DNA of 64,000 nucleotides from JBEKTW01 sp049515655 (GTDB lineage: Bacteria; Bacteroidota; Ignavibacteria; UBA10030; SZUA-254). Location of the stretch: NCBI GenBank assembly GCA_049515655.1, contig JBEKTW010000016.1, positions 19,339 to 83,338 on the forward strand, in the 5' to 3' direction. The position numbers and the translations under genes are program-made. The notes under the pieces were generated by a model, which was given only the letters and a program-made list of their open reading frames with translations, was not told the DNA's origin and made no database searches. Positions 1 to 8,544 of this stretch are shown piece after piece (the first letter of the stretch is position 1; the number at the start of each line of letters is the position of its first letter).

Positions 1-794
1 CTGGCTCATTCACAAGTGCTACCAGATGCTCCGTCGACCCATCGGGATACGTTTACGTCCTCGACGCGGGGACGAACGAGCTGTTGAAGAACACAACGGC
101 CGGGAAGGTTGTTTGTTCGATAGGCGGCTATGGGTGGACGACGCTGACATTCGACCAGCCGGCCGACCTGAGTTCTCCCAATGGGCTCGACGTCTATGTC
201 GCCGACTACGGAAATCACCGCATTCAACGGTTTGACCGGAATCTCAATTTCATCTCATCACTCTATCTCCGCGATGACGAAAACCCCGGCCTGCGGTTTG
301 GGTACCCGCGCGGCGTCGACATGGATCGGTTCGGCGCACTCTATCTCGTCGACGGGGAAAACATCCGGATTCTGAAGTTCGATGCGACGAACGCTTTCGA
401 GCGTTCTTTCGGCGGGGAGGAAGCAGGAAAAGGCAGGCTGCATTCCCCATCACGTTTAAGAGTCAGTGTCGACGACCAAGTCTACGTTCAGGACGGGAAT
501 TCCCTCGTCGTCTTCAATGTCTTTGGAAACTTCGTGCGGACCATCGGAGACGGACTCTTCAGGAACCTTCAAACGTTCACTGTGAACGAGAGTGCTCTGT
601 ACGCTCTTGATAGCTGCACGGTCAGAGTACTGAACAATAAGGGTGAGGTCATCTGGAGTTATGACCTACTGCGTGAAGGGCTCGTGAGTCCGTGTGAGGT
701 CAAAGATTTTGCCGTTCTCGGAAAGCAATTGTATATTCTGACTTCGAAAGAGATTATTGTTCGAAACCTCCCGGAGAAAATTCCGGGAAACTGA
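1..794 (+). CDS. NHL-repeat beta-propeller protein, 5' partial
   Basis: The reading frame is open from the first bases of the window, so the true start lies upstream; about 263 residues are visible. The protein shows spaced NHL-type propeller blades such as GYVYVLDAGTNELLK, LDVYVADYGNHRIQRFD and GALYLVDGENIRILKFD. These folds are usually secreted or surface ligand-binding platforms, but no catalytic domain or C-terminal sorting tail is visible. The C-terminus (RNLPEKIPGN) runs straight into a strong stem-loop. The first ATG in this frame (position 84) falls inside a blade and is unlikely to be the start. Specific function unknown. Confidence 0.75.
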   Translation, partial: GSFTSATRCSVDPSGYVYVLDAGTNELLKNTTAGKVVCSIGGYGWTTLTFDQPADLSSPNGLDVYVADYGNHRIQRFDRNLNFISSLYLRDDENPGLRFGYPRGVDMDRFGALYLVDGENIRILKFDATNAFERSFGGEEAGKGRLHSPSRLRVSVDDQVYVQDGNSLVVFNVFGNFVRTIGDGLFRNLQTFTVNESALYALDSCTVRVLNNKGEVIWSYDLLREGLVSPCEVKDFAVLGKQLYILTSKEIIVRNLPEKIPGN

Positions 795-804
795 TCCCGG
801 AATT
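779..804 (+). terminator. Stem-loop overlapping the NHL gene stop codon
   Basis: A perfect 10 bp stem (AATTCCGGGA / TCCCGGAATT) with a 6 nt loop that contains the TGA stop. The downstream sequence is AT-rich but has no strong T run, so termination is likely but not certain. The right arm overlaps the predicted -33 element of the ssb promoter. Confidence 0.5.
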
Positions 805-833
805 GATTAATTCATAACAAACCCGTATTTTCA
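803..833 (+). promoter_or_regulatory. Bacteroidota-type promoter for ssb
   Basis: TTG at 803-805, 20 nt spacer, TATTTTCA at 826-833. This matches the TTG-N19/20-TAnnTTTG pattern seen repeatedly in the window except for the last two bases. Confidence 0.5.
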
Positions 834-857
834 TCTCAACAATTCAAAGGAGCAAGT

Positions 858-1283
858 ATGGCAGGGAAAAGTCTAAATAAAGTGACTCTCATTGGGAACC
901 TCGGCCGAGATCCGGAACTGAGTTATACCGCGGGAGGTATCGCAGTTGCAAAGTTTTCCATTGCAACGAACGAACGCTGGAAAGATGATAGCGGCAACGC
1001 GCAGGAACGCACCGAATGGCATAACATTGTTGCCTGGCGGAAGCTTGCCGAAATTTGCGGCCAGTATCTCAAGAAGGGGAGCAAAGTGTACATCGAAGGG
1101 AAACTGCAAACACGTTCATGGGACGACAAGAATACCGGTGTCAAGCGCTACACGACGGAGATCATCGCTAACGACTTGATCATGCTTGATTCAAAGAGTG
1201 AGGCAGTCCCCGCTGACGTGGAGCCCAGTTCGCCGATGGCCGAGGAATCGCCCGCGGCAGAGAAAGACGATTTGCCTTTCTAG
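858..1283 (+). CDS. ssb: Single-stranded DNA-binding protein SSB
   Basis: A 141-residue OB-fold protein that coats single-stranded DNA during replication and repair. The N-terminus (NKVTLIGNLGRDPELSYT) and the motif ERTEWHNIVAWRKLAEI are typical of bacterial SSB. The tail is acidic and ends in DDLPF, the conserved hook for partner proteins. AAAGGAG precedes the ATG at good distance. It stands alone between an upstream stem-loop and a long non-coding stretch, so it is probably monocistronic. Confidence 0.96.
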   Translation: MAGKSLNKVTLIGNLGRDPELSYTAGGIAVAKFSIATNERWKDDSGNAQERTEWHNIVAWRKLAEICGQYLKKGSKVYIEGKLQTRSWDDKNTGVKRYTTEIIANDLIMLDSKSEAVPADVEPSSPMAEESPAAEKDDLPF

Positions 1284-1665
1284 CGTCCCCTTAGAAAATC
1301 ATTCTGCAAAAAAGGAGGCGTCCCGTTCTATGACCGGGATCTGGTCCGGCACGTGCCTCGCTGGATGTTCTTCACGAGTGAGCCTGCCAAACGACTGCGA
1401 GCCCGGTGTGGGGAGATTTTGTCCGCAATGACGGAACGCCCCTCAGGTTCCCGGTGCGCGCGGTGGGCCGAGGATCATTACCGCTGTTCTTCAGAATATC
1501 GTCCACGCACGCACCGGGGCCATCATGAACGATTCATGAATGACCCCGCGCGCGGAATTGACTGTCCTATCGCAGCATTGGAAGAACCCATTGTGTCGCC
1601 ATCAATGAGATGGGCCTTCAACGTTGTGAATCTGGCGAAACACTTATGAGATAAAGGAAGAAAAC
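1284..1665 (+). other. 382 bp intergenic region with one strong hairpin
   Basis: No convincing gene. An open frame (1353-1649, 98 codons) is rich in Arg, Ser and Cys and resembles no family I know. A hairpin at 1516-1547 pairs about 14 bases with one bulge around a CGA loop. A structured RNA cannot be excluded, but none was recognised. Confidence 0.4.
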
Positions 1666-2052
1666 ATGCAACAACAACTCTACGAGTTTAGCGAGGAACA
1701 AAATGAAATCATCCGGGTGCTGGAAAGGCGGATGAGAACGGTGGGGATAACCAATATTGTCATTGCGGCAATTTACGTTGTCACCTATCTTCTGTTCTTC
1801 TTGCGGCAGCCGTTCGCGCTGGTCCTGTTTTTACCTCCCGTCGCACTGTTTCTGTTCGTTGGAATATGGACCAATAGATCCGCGTCCTCCTTCAGGAAAA
1901 TCGTTCGAACGACGGGTCAGGATGTGTCGCATCTGATGAATGCTCTCGTTTCTCTTAACCGGCTTTATAGCCTCCAGTTCTGGGCAATGATCGTTCTTGG
2001 AATAATTGTCTTTCTGCATGTTCTTTTGATTGGTCTCACCGGATTACGATGA
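1666..2052 (+). CDS. Small three-helix membrane protein, DUF5362-like
   Basis: A 128-residue protein with a charged N-terminus (QQQLYEFSEEQNEIIRVLERR) and hydrophobic segments near residues 27-46, 50-68 and 103-124. The loop between the second and third helices (SFRKIVRTTGQDVSHLMNAL) resembles the DUF5362 pattern of a soluble helix followed by a last membrane helix; that is a visual impression only. AAAGGAAG precedes the ATG. The next downstream element is the cobalamin-riboswitch unit, which has its own promoter, so this gene is probably separate from it. Function unknown. Confidence 0.8.
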   Translation: MQQQLYEFSEEQNEIIRVLERRMRTVGITNIVIAAIYVVTYLLFFLRQPFALVLFLPPVALFLFVGIWTNRSASSFRKIVRTTGQDVSHLMNALVSLNRLYSLQFWAMIVLGIIVFLHVLLIGLTGLR

Positions 2053-2102
2053 GCCTGATTCTTCGGGAATGACCATCAAACGACCTCTGAACTTGCTTGC
2101 TC

Positions 2103-2133
2103 TTGATTTCGGACCTTTATTGGAGTATATTAT
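2103..2133 (+). promoter_or_regulatory. Promoter of the cobalamin riboswitch unit
   Basis: TTG at 2103-2105, 20 nt spacer, TATATTAT at 2126-2133. The predicted start near 2140 leaves about 20 nt before helix P1 of the riboswitch. Confidence 0.6.
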
Positions 2134-2159
2134 CAGAAGTTCTGTTCTTTAACATACTG

Positions 2160-2375
2160 GATGTCGGTACGATCCCGGAAATGCGCCGGGATCGAAGGGA
2201 ATTCCGTGCAAAACGGAAGCTGCCCCGCAACTGTAATCCCGTTCCGCCACACATAAGCCTGTGGCGGGATGTAACTCGGCACAACGTCACTGTTTCATGT
2301 CGCTCCGCTTCTTTGGGGCGGGATGAAATGGGAAGACGCGCGGAGTTCGGGAAAGCCAGGAGACCGACCGACATC
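2160..2375 (+). ncRNA. Cobalamin (B12) riboswitch aptamer
   Basis: The hallmark sequences are all present in order: GGGAA and GTGCAAAACGGAAGCTG, then CCCCGCAACTGTAAT near 2224-2240, and AAAGCCAGGAGACC near 2352-2365. A perfect 9 bp closing helix P1 is formed by GATGTCGGT (2160-2168) and ACCGACATC (2367-2375). The aptamer senses adenosylcobalamin or a related corrinoid. With the terminator at 2437-2470 it should repress the downstream receptor when B12 is plentiful. Confidence 0.95.
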
Positions 2376-2436
2376 GAAACCTCAAAAAAGCCTTCGCGGG
2401 AAGGTGTGGGTATATTGAATATCGATTTGCGCTCCC

Positions 2437-2470
2437 AACCCAGCTTTTTCCGAAGAAGGCTGGGTTTTTT
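2437..2470 (+). terminator. Intrinsic terminator of the cobalamin riboswitch
   Basis: AACCCAGC pairs with GCTGGGTT around a short loop and is followed by TTTTTTAT. It lies 62 nt after the aptamer and 82 nt before the receptor start, as expected for a transcription-attenuation platform. Confidence 0.85.
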
Positions 2471-2552
2471 ATTTGCGGAAGCTCACTATTCCGTGTGCGT
2501 TGCATCGAAAGGTCGGTGGATTATCTATGGATGAAATCAGAAGGAGTCGGGA

Positions 2553-4466
2553 ATGACGTATTTGATTCTATGCTCAGCGGTATTCGTTTTCTTGTTGAAT
2601 GGATATGCGCAGGAGAAGGGCAACGATTCTCTGAAGACGTATCAATTGGGCGGAGTCGTCGTCACTGCCACGCGCAGTCGGATTCCGGTGGAGGATTCCC
2701 CCTCACCCATGGAAGTGATCGGAGTCCGGGATCTCGGTAATTCCAACGGCACTACCGTCGCGGATGTTCTGGAGAACCTCAGCAGTGTTTTTCTCAAAGA
2801 CCGGGGGGCTACCGCCGCATTGAAGACGATTTCCATGCGCGGCAGCGGGTCGGAGCAAGTCCTGGTCTTGGTGAACGGCAATCGTCTCAACAGCTTTCAA
2901 AACGAGCTTGCCGACCTGAGCCTCTTGCCGATGAATGACGTCGAGCGAATCGAGATCGTCCATGGTGGAAGCTCGGCTCTGTACGGCGCGGACGCACTTG
3001 GAGGTGTCATCAACATCCTGACGCGGCAGCCGGGTTCGGACTTTCACGCCAAAGCGGAAGCTTCTTCAGGGTCGCTTGGCTATGAGAAGTACCTCCTGGA
3101 GACTCAGGGCGGTATCGGCCGGCTGGCTCTCATGGCGGGCCTTGGGGTTGAACGGGGACGGGATGATTTCACGTTTCATTACCAGCTTCCATCAGCAAAG
3201 GACACGACCGCCGTGCGAGTGGACGATGATTTTGTCCGCCGGCAATTCTACGTGCACGGACATCTTGTGACCGACAATCAATCCTTTATGGAGTTTTCCT
3301 TCCAGAATGTGGTCGCTGACCACGGCATTCCCGGCCCTTTTGACCCTTCCATGCCGAGCTTTGCCAGGGAAAGTGACGACAATATCAATCTATCGGCAAC
3401 GTACACCGACGATCATGTTCAGGCGGCGGAAGTGACCGTCCGGACGAATTTTCAGTACGGTCTGGAAAATGATAATGAACCGCTGACATTCTACAAGAAT
3501 ATTCTCGGGAGCGTGAATCCTCAAGCCCGGCTCACCCTGGACGCTCATGAAAAGCTCATTATCGGCGGGGAACTCGTCCAGGGGACGCTCGAAAGTCCCG
3601 ATTTTGATTCGAAGATCACGCGGGTCGAAAAAGCGCTCTATGTCTCCAGCGAATCACAATTCAATTTTGACCGTCGGCTGTTCGATCGTATCTCACTGTA
3701 TCAGACGATTCGTTACGACGACATCTCCGATGTGGATTTTGCGGTCACTCCAAAACTCGGAGTGAATATTCGACTGCTCAGCGATGGAGATCTGCGGCTC
3801 CGTTCCAGCTTCGGACAGAATTTCCGTCCTCCCTCCTTCAATGATTTGTTCTACCGTGGTTACAGCAATCCCAATCTCAAACCCGAACGCTCGACCGGTT
3901 TCGATGTCGGCCTGCTGTCCGACATGAAGGTCCTGGGAGAACAGAATATTGAAATCACCTGGTTTGAACAGACTACTGATGACCGCATCGTCTTTGACCC
4001 GACGACCTACCTGCCTGTCAACATCGGCAAGGTTGTTTCTAATGGGCTGGAAGCGGCGTACCACGCACACATACTCGACCAACTTCTGGATGTCGGCGTG
4101 AACTACTCGCTCACCGATGCTCGGAAGAGAAATCGCGACTATGTGACCGATTCCACCTACGAAAAGCGAATAATCTATGTACCGGAGAACGTGGTGAATC
4201 TTTCCGTCTCTCTCTGTCTCGACCCCCTGACGTTCAATGTTCACCACACCTTCGTGGGAGAGCGTTTCATTACTCAGGATGACCGGCAGTCCCTGCCGGC
4301 GTACCGGGTCACCAATGCGAATGTGATTCTTCACGAATCCCTGGCAACCTGGAAGTTCTTCTTGAAAGCTGAGGTCAATAACCTGTTTGACGTTGACTAT
4401 CAAGTCTTCCAACAATACCCCATGCCCGGCCGGAGTTACCGTTGCACGCTGGGAATTGAGTATTGA
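2553..4466 (+). CDS. btuB: TonB-dependent vitamin B12 receptor (BtuB type)
   Basis: A 637-residue outer-membrane receptor. It has a signal peptide (MTYLILCSAVFVFLLNGYAQ), a TonB box (GGVVVTATRSRIPVEDSP), a plug domain with VLVLVNGNRLNS and the motif IEIVHGGSSALYGADALGGVINI, then a beta-barrel ending in LGIEY. FGQNFRPPSFNDLFYRGYSNP is typical of BtuB/FepA-like barrels. Substrate assignment rests on the cobalamin riboswitch directly upstream. AGAAGGAG precedes the ATG. Import would be powered by a Ton complex such as the one at 57.8-61.2 kb. No BtuF/BtuCD genes are in the window. Confidence 0.93.
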   Translation: MTYLILCSAVFVFLLNGYAQEKGNDSLKTYQLGGVVVTATRSRIPVEDSPSPMEVIGVRDLGNSNGTTVADVLENLSSVFLKDRGATAALKTISMRGSGSEQVLVLVNGNRLNSFQNELADLSLLPMNDVERIEIVHGGSSALYGADALGGVINILTRQPGSDFHAKAEASSGSLGYEKYLLETQGGIGRLALMAGLGVERGRDDFTFHYQLPSAKDTTAVRVDDDFVRRQFYVHGHLVTDNQSFMEFSFQNVVADHGIPGPFDPSMPSFARESDDNINLSATYTDDHVQAAEVTVRTNFQYGLENDNEPLTFYKNILGSVNPQARLTLDAHEKLIIGGELVQGTLESPDFDSKITRVEKALYVSSESQFNFDRRLFDRISLYQTIRYDDISDVDFAVTPKLGVNIRLLSDGDLRLRSSFGQNFRPPSFNDLFYRGYSNPNLKPERSTGFDVGLLSDMKVLGEQNIEITWFEQTTDDRIVFDPTTYLPVNIGKVVSNGLEAAYHAHILDQLLDVGVNYSLTDARKRNRDYVTDSTYEKRIIYVPENVVNLSVSLCLDPLTFNVHHTFVGERFITQDDRQSLPAYRVTNANVILHESLATWKFFLKAEVNNLFDVDYQVFQQYPMPGRSYRCTLGIEY

Positions 4467-4480
4467 ACGGCAAGGTCAAT

Positions 4481-4511
4481 TTGACTGAGAAGGAATACTT
4501 TCGTATACTAA
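4481..4511 (+). promoter_or_regulatory. Possible promoter for the DUF6580-like gene
   Basis: TTG at 4481-4483, 20 nt spacer, TATACTAA at 4504-4511. The spacing fits but the -7 element is imperfect; read-through from the receptor gene is equally possible. Confidence 0.35.
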
Positions 4512-4648
4512 GAACGTTGTGAATTTTTTCTGCAGGTCGCTTTTGTCTGTCGGTCATGTAGGGAACAGAGAGTTTGATTCGTGTGTTAGATAAACATAGC
4601 GCTCCGATTTTTTCGGGGACGACAGATCCATTATATCAAGGAGACAGT

Positions 4649-5164
4649 ATGGCCCGTTATTTCTTCACATTTTCGCTCATTATACTTGCAGCGCTATCCC
4701 GGTTGCTGCCTCATCCGCCCAATGTTGCTCCGATCGCTGCGATGGCGTTGTTCGGCGGCGTGTATCTCGACAAGAAGCACACCTTCATCGTCCCGCTTGC
4801 CGCGTTGCTCATCAGCGACTACTTCATCGGATTTTACTCCGGCATGGTGTGGGTGTATGCCAGCTTCATCGCGATAGGGTTCATCGGCCTGTGGCTTCGT
4901 AACCATCGCACCATCGGTGCGACGATCGGCGCCGCGATTGCCGGCTCGGTTTTGTTTTTCGCCGTCACCAACTTTGGCGTGTGGATGGGTTCTGCGGTGA
5001 CGTACCCTCATACGGCGGCAGGTCTTGCGGAGTGCTACATTGCCGCGATTCCGTTTTTCAGGAATACGCTGGTGGGTGATTTGACGTACGTTGGGCTTAT
5101 GTTTGGCGCATTTGAGCTGGCGAAGAAGTTTGTCCCCTCCCTGAAAATCCAGCCGACTGCCTAA
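4649..5164 (+). CDS. DUF6580-like integral membrane protein, candidate B12-locus transporter component
   Basis: A 171-residue protein with about five hydrophobic segments. Start at 4649 chosen because AAGGAGACAGT lies directly before that ATG; the frame is also open from 4574. The motif RLLPHPPNVAPIAAMALFGG is, to my recollection, characteristic of the DUF6580 family of small membrane proteins with an ECF-S-component-like look. It is 183 bp downstream of the riboswitch-controlled receptor on the same strand with no strong terminator between. A role in corrinoid or precursor transport across the inner membrane is inference from position only. Confidence 0.8.
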   Translation: MARYFFTFSLIILAALSRLLPHPPNVAPIAAMALFGGVYLDKKHTFIVPLAALLISDYFIGFYSGMVWVYASFIAIGFIGLWLRNHRTIGATIGAAIAGSVLFFAVTNFGVWMGSAVTYPHTAAGLAECYIAAIPFFRNTLVGDLTYVGLMFGAFELAKKFVPSLKIQPTA

Positions 5165-5183
5165 GGAATTCGTTTAAGAACAG

Positions 5184-5222
5184 GAAAGCCGACTCTGAGT
5201 CATGCTCGGAGCCGGCTTTTCC
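5184..5222. terminator. Bidirectional terminator between convergent genes
   Basis: GAAAGCCGACTC pairs with GAGCCGGCTTTTCC (one mismatch). T-rich ends on both strands suit the converging membrane-protein and receiver-protein genes. Confidence 0.75.
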
Positions 5223-5245
5223 ATTTCCGGGGTGACCGGAGAGTC

Positions 5246-7267
5246 TCAGCTTTCTCTGAGGGAGCGGTATTTCTTCAATTTTCCTTCGATGACTGCGACG
5301 AGAAGCTCGAGGTCGAGAGGTTTTGTGAGGTAATCATCGATTCCGAGCTGAACGCCGGTCCGCATGAACAATCCTTCGTCCATCGAAGTCATGAGGATGA
5401 AGGGGATCTTGCGGAGCTTCGGAGTCTTTTGAATTTCCTTGAAGAACGTGAACCCATCCATTTTTTCCCCCTGGAAACGGAGGTCGGACAGGATCAAATC
5501 CACCGGAGACTGCCCGAGGAATTCTAACGCCTGGGCGATGCTGTTGTGGACGATGACGCTGTAACCCAGTTCCCGCAATCTGTCTTTAATGGCCGCAGAC
5601 AAATCAACATCGTCATCCGCAATGAGAATGATCGCTTTCGTCGCGCTGCGCTGGAATGCGGACAGGATCAAAGACTCGAGGTTCGCAGCTTCCTCCACGG
5701 TGATATCATAGCGGTGCTTCATCTCGTCGAGCGTCTGCGTGTCGCTCGCCTTCACTTTACCGCTGAGGATGGCTTGCTCGACCGCATCGGCATACAATTG
5801 AAGTCGGACATTTGATTCGCATTCGGCATGCTCTTCGAAGCTCATGCCAAGCAATTCCTGGAGCTCCATCAGTGCCTGGGCTTTCTCCATCGTCAATGCG
5901 CCGCTCGCCCATGCTTCCCGGATGCGGTCATAATAGAGTTTTGTCTTTTCTTCTTTTGTCTTTGGGATTCCTATGCCCAGGAGTTCCATTTTTCGTTCGT
6001 AGGCGTCGGTGACTTCCTGCTTCGCTTGTTCAACGAGTTGGGCAGTACTCCGTTCCATTTCCGCCTTCAGGTTTTCTTGCGCCCGGGCCATTTGGGCCTG
6101 GGTGTCGGCGAGCCGTTTGCGCTCCTTCTCCAGCGCGGCTCGCTCAGCTTCGGCTTTCTTGGATCGTTCGTCGAATTTCTTTTGCTCTTCGACGAGGGTC
6201 TTTTGCAATTTGCTTTGGTACTCCAGCTCAAGGGACTTCTGTGTCTCAAGTCTTCTTTGCTCGAACTTTTCCGCTTCCCGCGTCCTCATCTCCTTGATTT
6301 TTTCCTCGATTTTTCGTTCGCTCTCTTTCAAGAAGAGGTTGTGTTGGTCTTTGTACGATTGTTCGATCTCCTTCTCGCGTTTTTTGAATTCTTCTCCCAT
6401 CGAGGCGCGTTGCTGCGCGACCTGCATTTCGGACTCCTTTTGCAGCTGTCCCCGAAGGGTCTCCTCCAGCTTTGCGCGAAGTTGTTTCTCTTCCGTCGTG
6501 GAGGTCTTCTTGAAGCTGTCCAGCTCGGTGGTTAGTTTGCGGGCAAACTCAGCTTCCAGTTGTGCTTTGATCAGCGTCACGGATTGGCGTTCCTTTTCGG
6601 CGAGAGTCTTACGTTCAAGCTCCATCGACTCCTGGAGTTCCTGCAGGCGCGAAGTGTACTGCGCTTCGAGCTTATCCGTGATCTCCTTTTCCAGTCGCTG
6701 TTGCTCGTTCGTGAGTTCCCCCCTATACCGGGCCTCGACTTTCTGAATCTCTTCCTGAAGCTTGCGTTGGAATGCGCTCTCCGTCTTTTCCTCGAACGCC
6801 GATTGTTGCTTCTTGAGTTCCGTTTCTAATTTTGCACGTTCCTCGGCAAGAGCTTTTTCGTCGATGACGGGCGGCGCAGGTGCTTTGACCTCTGGCGTGA
6901 CTTCAGCGACAGGTTTCTCAGTGGGAGGCGGCTGCGGAGGAGGTGCCTTGACTTCGACCGGCTTTGCCGGTTCGGCAACAGGTGCTTTTGCAGGAGCTTG
7001 CGCCGGAGGCGGGACCGGAGGTGTTTTTTCCTTTATTGCCTGACCTTCGATCGAGGCAATCCGTTCTTCAAAGGCGAGGGCATAAGGGTTGTTGGGCTCA
7101 AGTTCCCTGACCTTTTTGAGTTCTGCTCTGGCCTGGTCGAGGTGCCCCTCTTTGATCGATTTGTCGGCGTTGCGTAGGAAGGTTCCCACCAGTTGCCGTT
7201 TCTCGTCGGTCGCATGACCCGGCGACCCGATGACAGGTTTCCCTTCTGTTTTCTTCGTCAGTACCAT
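5246..7267 (-). CDS. TPR-like / long coiled-coil protein with C-terminal receiver domain
   Basis: A 673-residue protein, start chosen at 7267 (MVLTKKTEGKPVIG); upstream in-frame codons run into the promoter. In order: a TPR-like helical pair (about 15-75, LDQARAELKKVRELEPNNPY), a Pro/Ala-rich linker (80-140), about 290 residues of charged coiled coil, two related helical units each with a SG(A/K) turn (YYDRIREAWASGALT and YADAVEQAILSGKVK), and a receiver domain from about 545 (IILIADDDVDLS, phospho-acceptor in LILSDLRF, then DDYLTKPLD). No output domain is visible. Receiver domains are usually N-terminal, so the order is unusual. No kinase adjoins it. A scaffold or localisation role controlled by phosphorylation is inference. 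Confidence 0.9.
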   Translation of the reverse strand: MVLTKKTEGKPVIGSPGHATDEKRQLVGTFLRNADKSIKEGHLDQARAELKKVRELEPNNPYALAFEERIASIEGQAIKEKTPPVPPPAQAPAKAPVAEPAKPVEVKAPPPQPPPTEKPVAEVTPEVKAPAPPVIDEKALAEERAKLETELKKQQSAFEEKTESAFQRKLQEEIQKVEARYRGELTNEQQRLEKEITDKLEAQYTSRLQELQESMELERKTLAEKERQSVTLIKAQLEAEFARKLTTELDSFKKTSTTEEKQLRAKLEETLRGQLQKESEMQVAQQRASMGEEFKKREKEIEQSYKDQHNLFLKESERKIEEKIKEMRTREAEKFEQRRLETQKSLELEYQSKLQKTLVEEQKKFDERSKKAEAERAALEKERKRLADTQAQMARAQENLKAEMERSTAQLVEQAKQEVTDAYERKMELLGIGIPKTKEEKTKLYYDRIREAWASGALTMEKAQALMELQELLGMSFEEHAECESNVRLQLYADAVEQAILSGKVKASDTQTLDEMKHRYDITVEEAANLESLILSAFQRSATKAIILIADDDVDLSAAIKDRLRELGYSVIVHNSIAQALEFLGQSPVDLILSDLRFQGEKMDGFTFFKEIQKTPKLRKIPFILMTSMDEGLFMRTGVQLGIDDYLTKPLDLELLVAVIEGKLKKYRSLRES

Positions 7268-7286
7268 AGTTGCATGTTCTAAACGC

Positions 7287-7317
7287 TCAATATAGGAACA
7301 GAATTTGTCAATTACAA
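7287..7317 (-). promoter_or_regulatory. Promoter of the coiled-coil receiver gene
   Basis: On the minus strand: TTG (7317-7315), 20 nt, TATATTGA (7294-7287). The start codon is only about 13 nt beyond the expected transcription start, and no Shine-Dalgarno is visible. Back to back with the carA promoter. Confidence 0.55.
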
Positions 7318-7332
7318 AAAATTCCAAAAGTC

Positions 7333-7363
7333 TTGAAAATCTGCTCAATAAACCTTAGATTAT
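7333..7363 (+). promoter_or_regulatory. Promoter of carA
   Basis: TTG at 7333-7335, 20 nt spacer, TAGATTAT at 7356-7363. The transcript would begin almost at the carA ATG (7372). Confidence 0.5.
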
Positions 7364-7371
7364 ACGGCACT

Positions 7372-8517
7372 ATGAAAGCAAAACTCGCCTTGGAAAATGG
7401 TGTTGTCTTCGCCGGGGAATCCTTTGGTGCTGAGGGAGAAATTGCTGGTGAGGTTGTCTTCAACACAAGTATGACTGGCTATCAGGAAATTCTCACCGAC
7501 CCTTCGTACTGCGGTCAAATCGTCACGATGACCTATCCGCTGATCGGCAACTATGGAGTGAATCCCGATGACATGGAAGGAACCCATCCGCATGTTTCCG
7601 GGTTTATTGTGAAAGAGTACATCGATCATTACAGCAATTACCGGGCAAAGGAGAGCCTCGGCTCGTGGCTGACGAAATGCAATATCGTGGCCATCCAGGG
7701 AATCGATACCAGAATGTTGACGCGAATGATCCGGGATGTCGGTGCCATGCGCGGGATAATTTCAACGGTCGATCTTGACGAGAAGAAGTTGCTGGAGAAA
7801 GTCGCGCGGTCGCCTCGCATGGCAGGATTGGATTTGACGCGCAACGTCACCTGCTCGGAAAAGTATGAATGGAAAAGCGTTGGCCCCGGTCCTTTTGAAC
7901 TTCCGCCCGATGCCGGCCGCCCCCTGAACGACGGACCACGGTTTCACGTCGTCGTCTATGACTACGGAGTGAAGCGCAACATCCTTCAGCGCCTGGCCCT
8001 GTACGGTTGCAGGCTGACGGTGGTTCCCTCCTGGTTTTCCGCCGAGGAAACGCTTGCCCTCAACCCCGACGGCATTTTTCTCTCCAACGGTCCCGGCGAT
8101 CCGGAGGCGGTTCATTACGCGATTGAAAACATCAAGAAGCTGCTCGACAAGAAACCGATCTTCGGGATCTGTCTCGGCCATCAGTTGCTCGGATTAGCCC
8201 TGGGAGGGAAGACGTTCAAGTTGAAGTTCGGTCACAGGGGGGCAAACCATCCCGTGAAGAATTTGTTGACAAACGAAATCGAGATTACGTCTCAGAATCA
8301 CGGGTTTGCGGTCGACCCGGATTCCCTCGACAAGTCCCAAATTGAAATCACCCACGTCAATCTCAACGATGGAACGAATGAAGGCTTTCGCCACCGTGAA
8401 TTGCCCATTTTCTGTGTGCAGCACCATCCCGAATCTTCCCCCGGTCCGCACGACAGTGATTACCTCTTCCGTCAATTTATGGAGTTGATGAAAGAACATT
8501 CGGCGGTTCGGCTGTAA
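7372..8517 (+). CDS. carA: Carbamoyl-phosphate synthase small subunit
   Basis: A 381-residue glutaminase subunit that releases ammonia from glutamine for carbamoyl phosphate synthesis (arginine and pyrimidine pathways). The N-terminal CPSase domain starts MKAKLALENGVVFAGESFG; the class I amidotransferase domain has the nucleophile in PIFGICLGHQLLGLALGG and the His/Glu pair in FCVQHHPESSPGPHDSDY. Start 7372 fits the family; the frame stays open upstream to 7270 into the promoter. No carB adjoins it here. Its 3' end faces a small minus-strand ORF. Confidence 0.96.
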   Translation: MKAKLALENGVVFAGESFGAEGEIAGEVVFNTSMTGYQEILTDPSYCGQIVTMTYPLIGNYGVNPDDMEGTHPHVSGFIVKEYIDHYSNYRAKESLGSWLTKCNIVAIQGIDTRMLTRMIRDVGAMRGIISTVDLDEKKLLEKVARSPRMAGLDLTRNVTCSEKYEWKSVGPGPFELPPDAGRPLNDGPRFHVVVYDYGVKRNILQRLALYGCRLTVVPSWFSAEETLALNPDGIFLSNGPGDPEAVHYAIENIKKLLDKKPIFGICLGHQLLGLALGGKTFKLKFGHRGANHPVKNLLTNEIEITSQNHGFAVDPDSLDKSQIEITHVNLNDGTNEGFRHRELPIFCVQHHPESSPGPHDSDYLFRQFMELMKEHSAVRL

Positions 8518-8544
8518 TGGTGCTGACCCTTGGTGCGGGTGAGG

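Noticed and set aside
1353..1649. 98-codon open frame after ssb
   Set aside because: Arg/Ser/Cys-rich composition, no ribosome site at the ATG and no recognisable family; typical of chance frames in GC-rich DNA.
3693..4415. 240-codon frame opposite the B12 receptor gene
   Set aside because: Antisense shadow of a clear TonB-dependent receptor; no family features.
6009..6746. 245-codon frame opposite the coiled-coil receiver gene
   Set aside because: Low-complexity Ser/Phe/Cys-rich shadow of the charged coiled-coil codons on the other strand.
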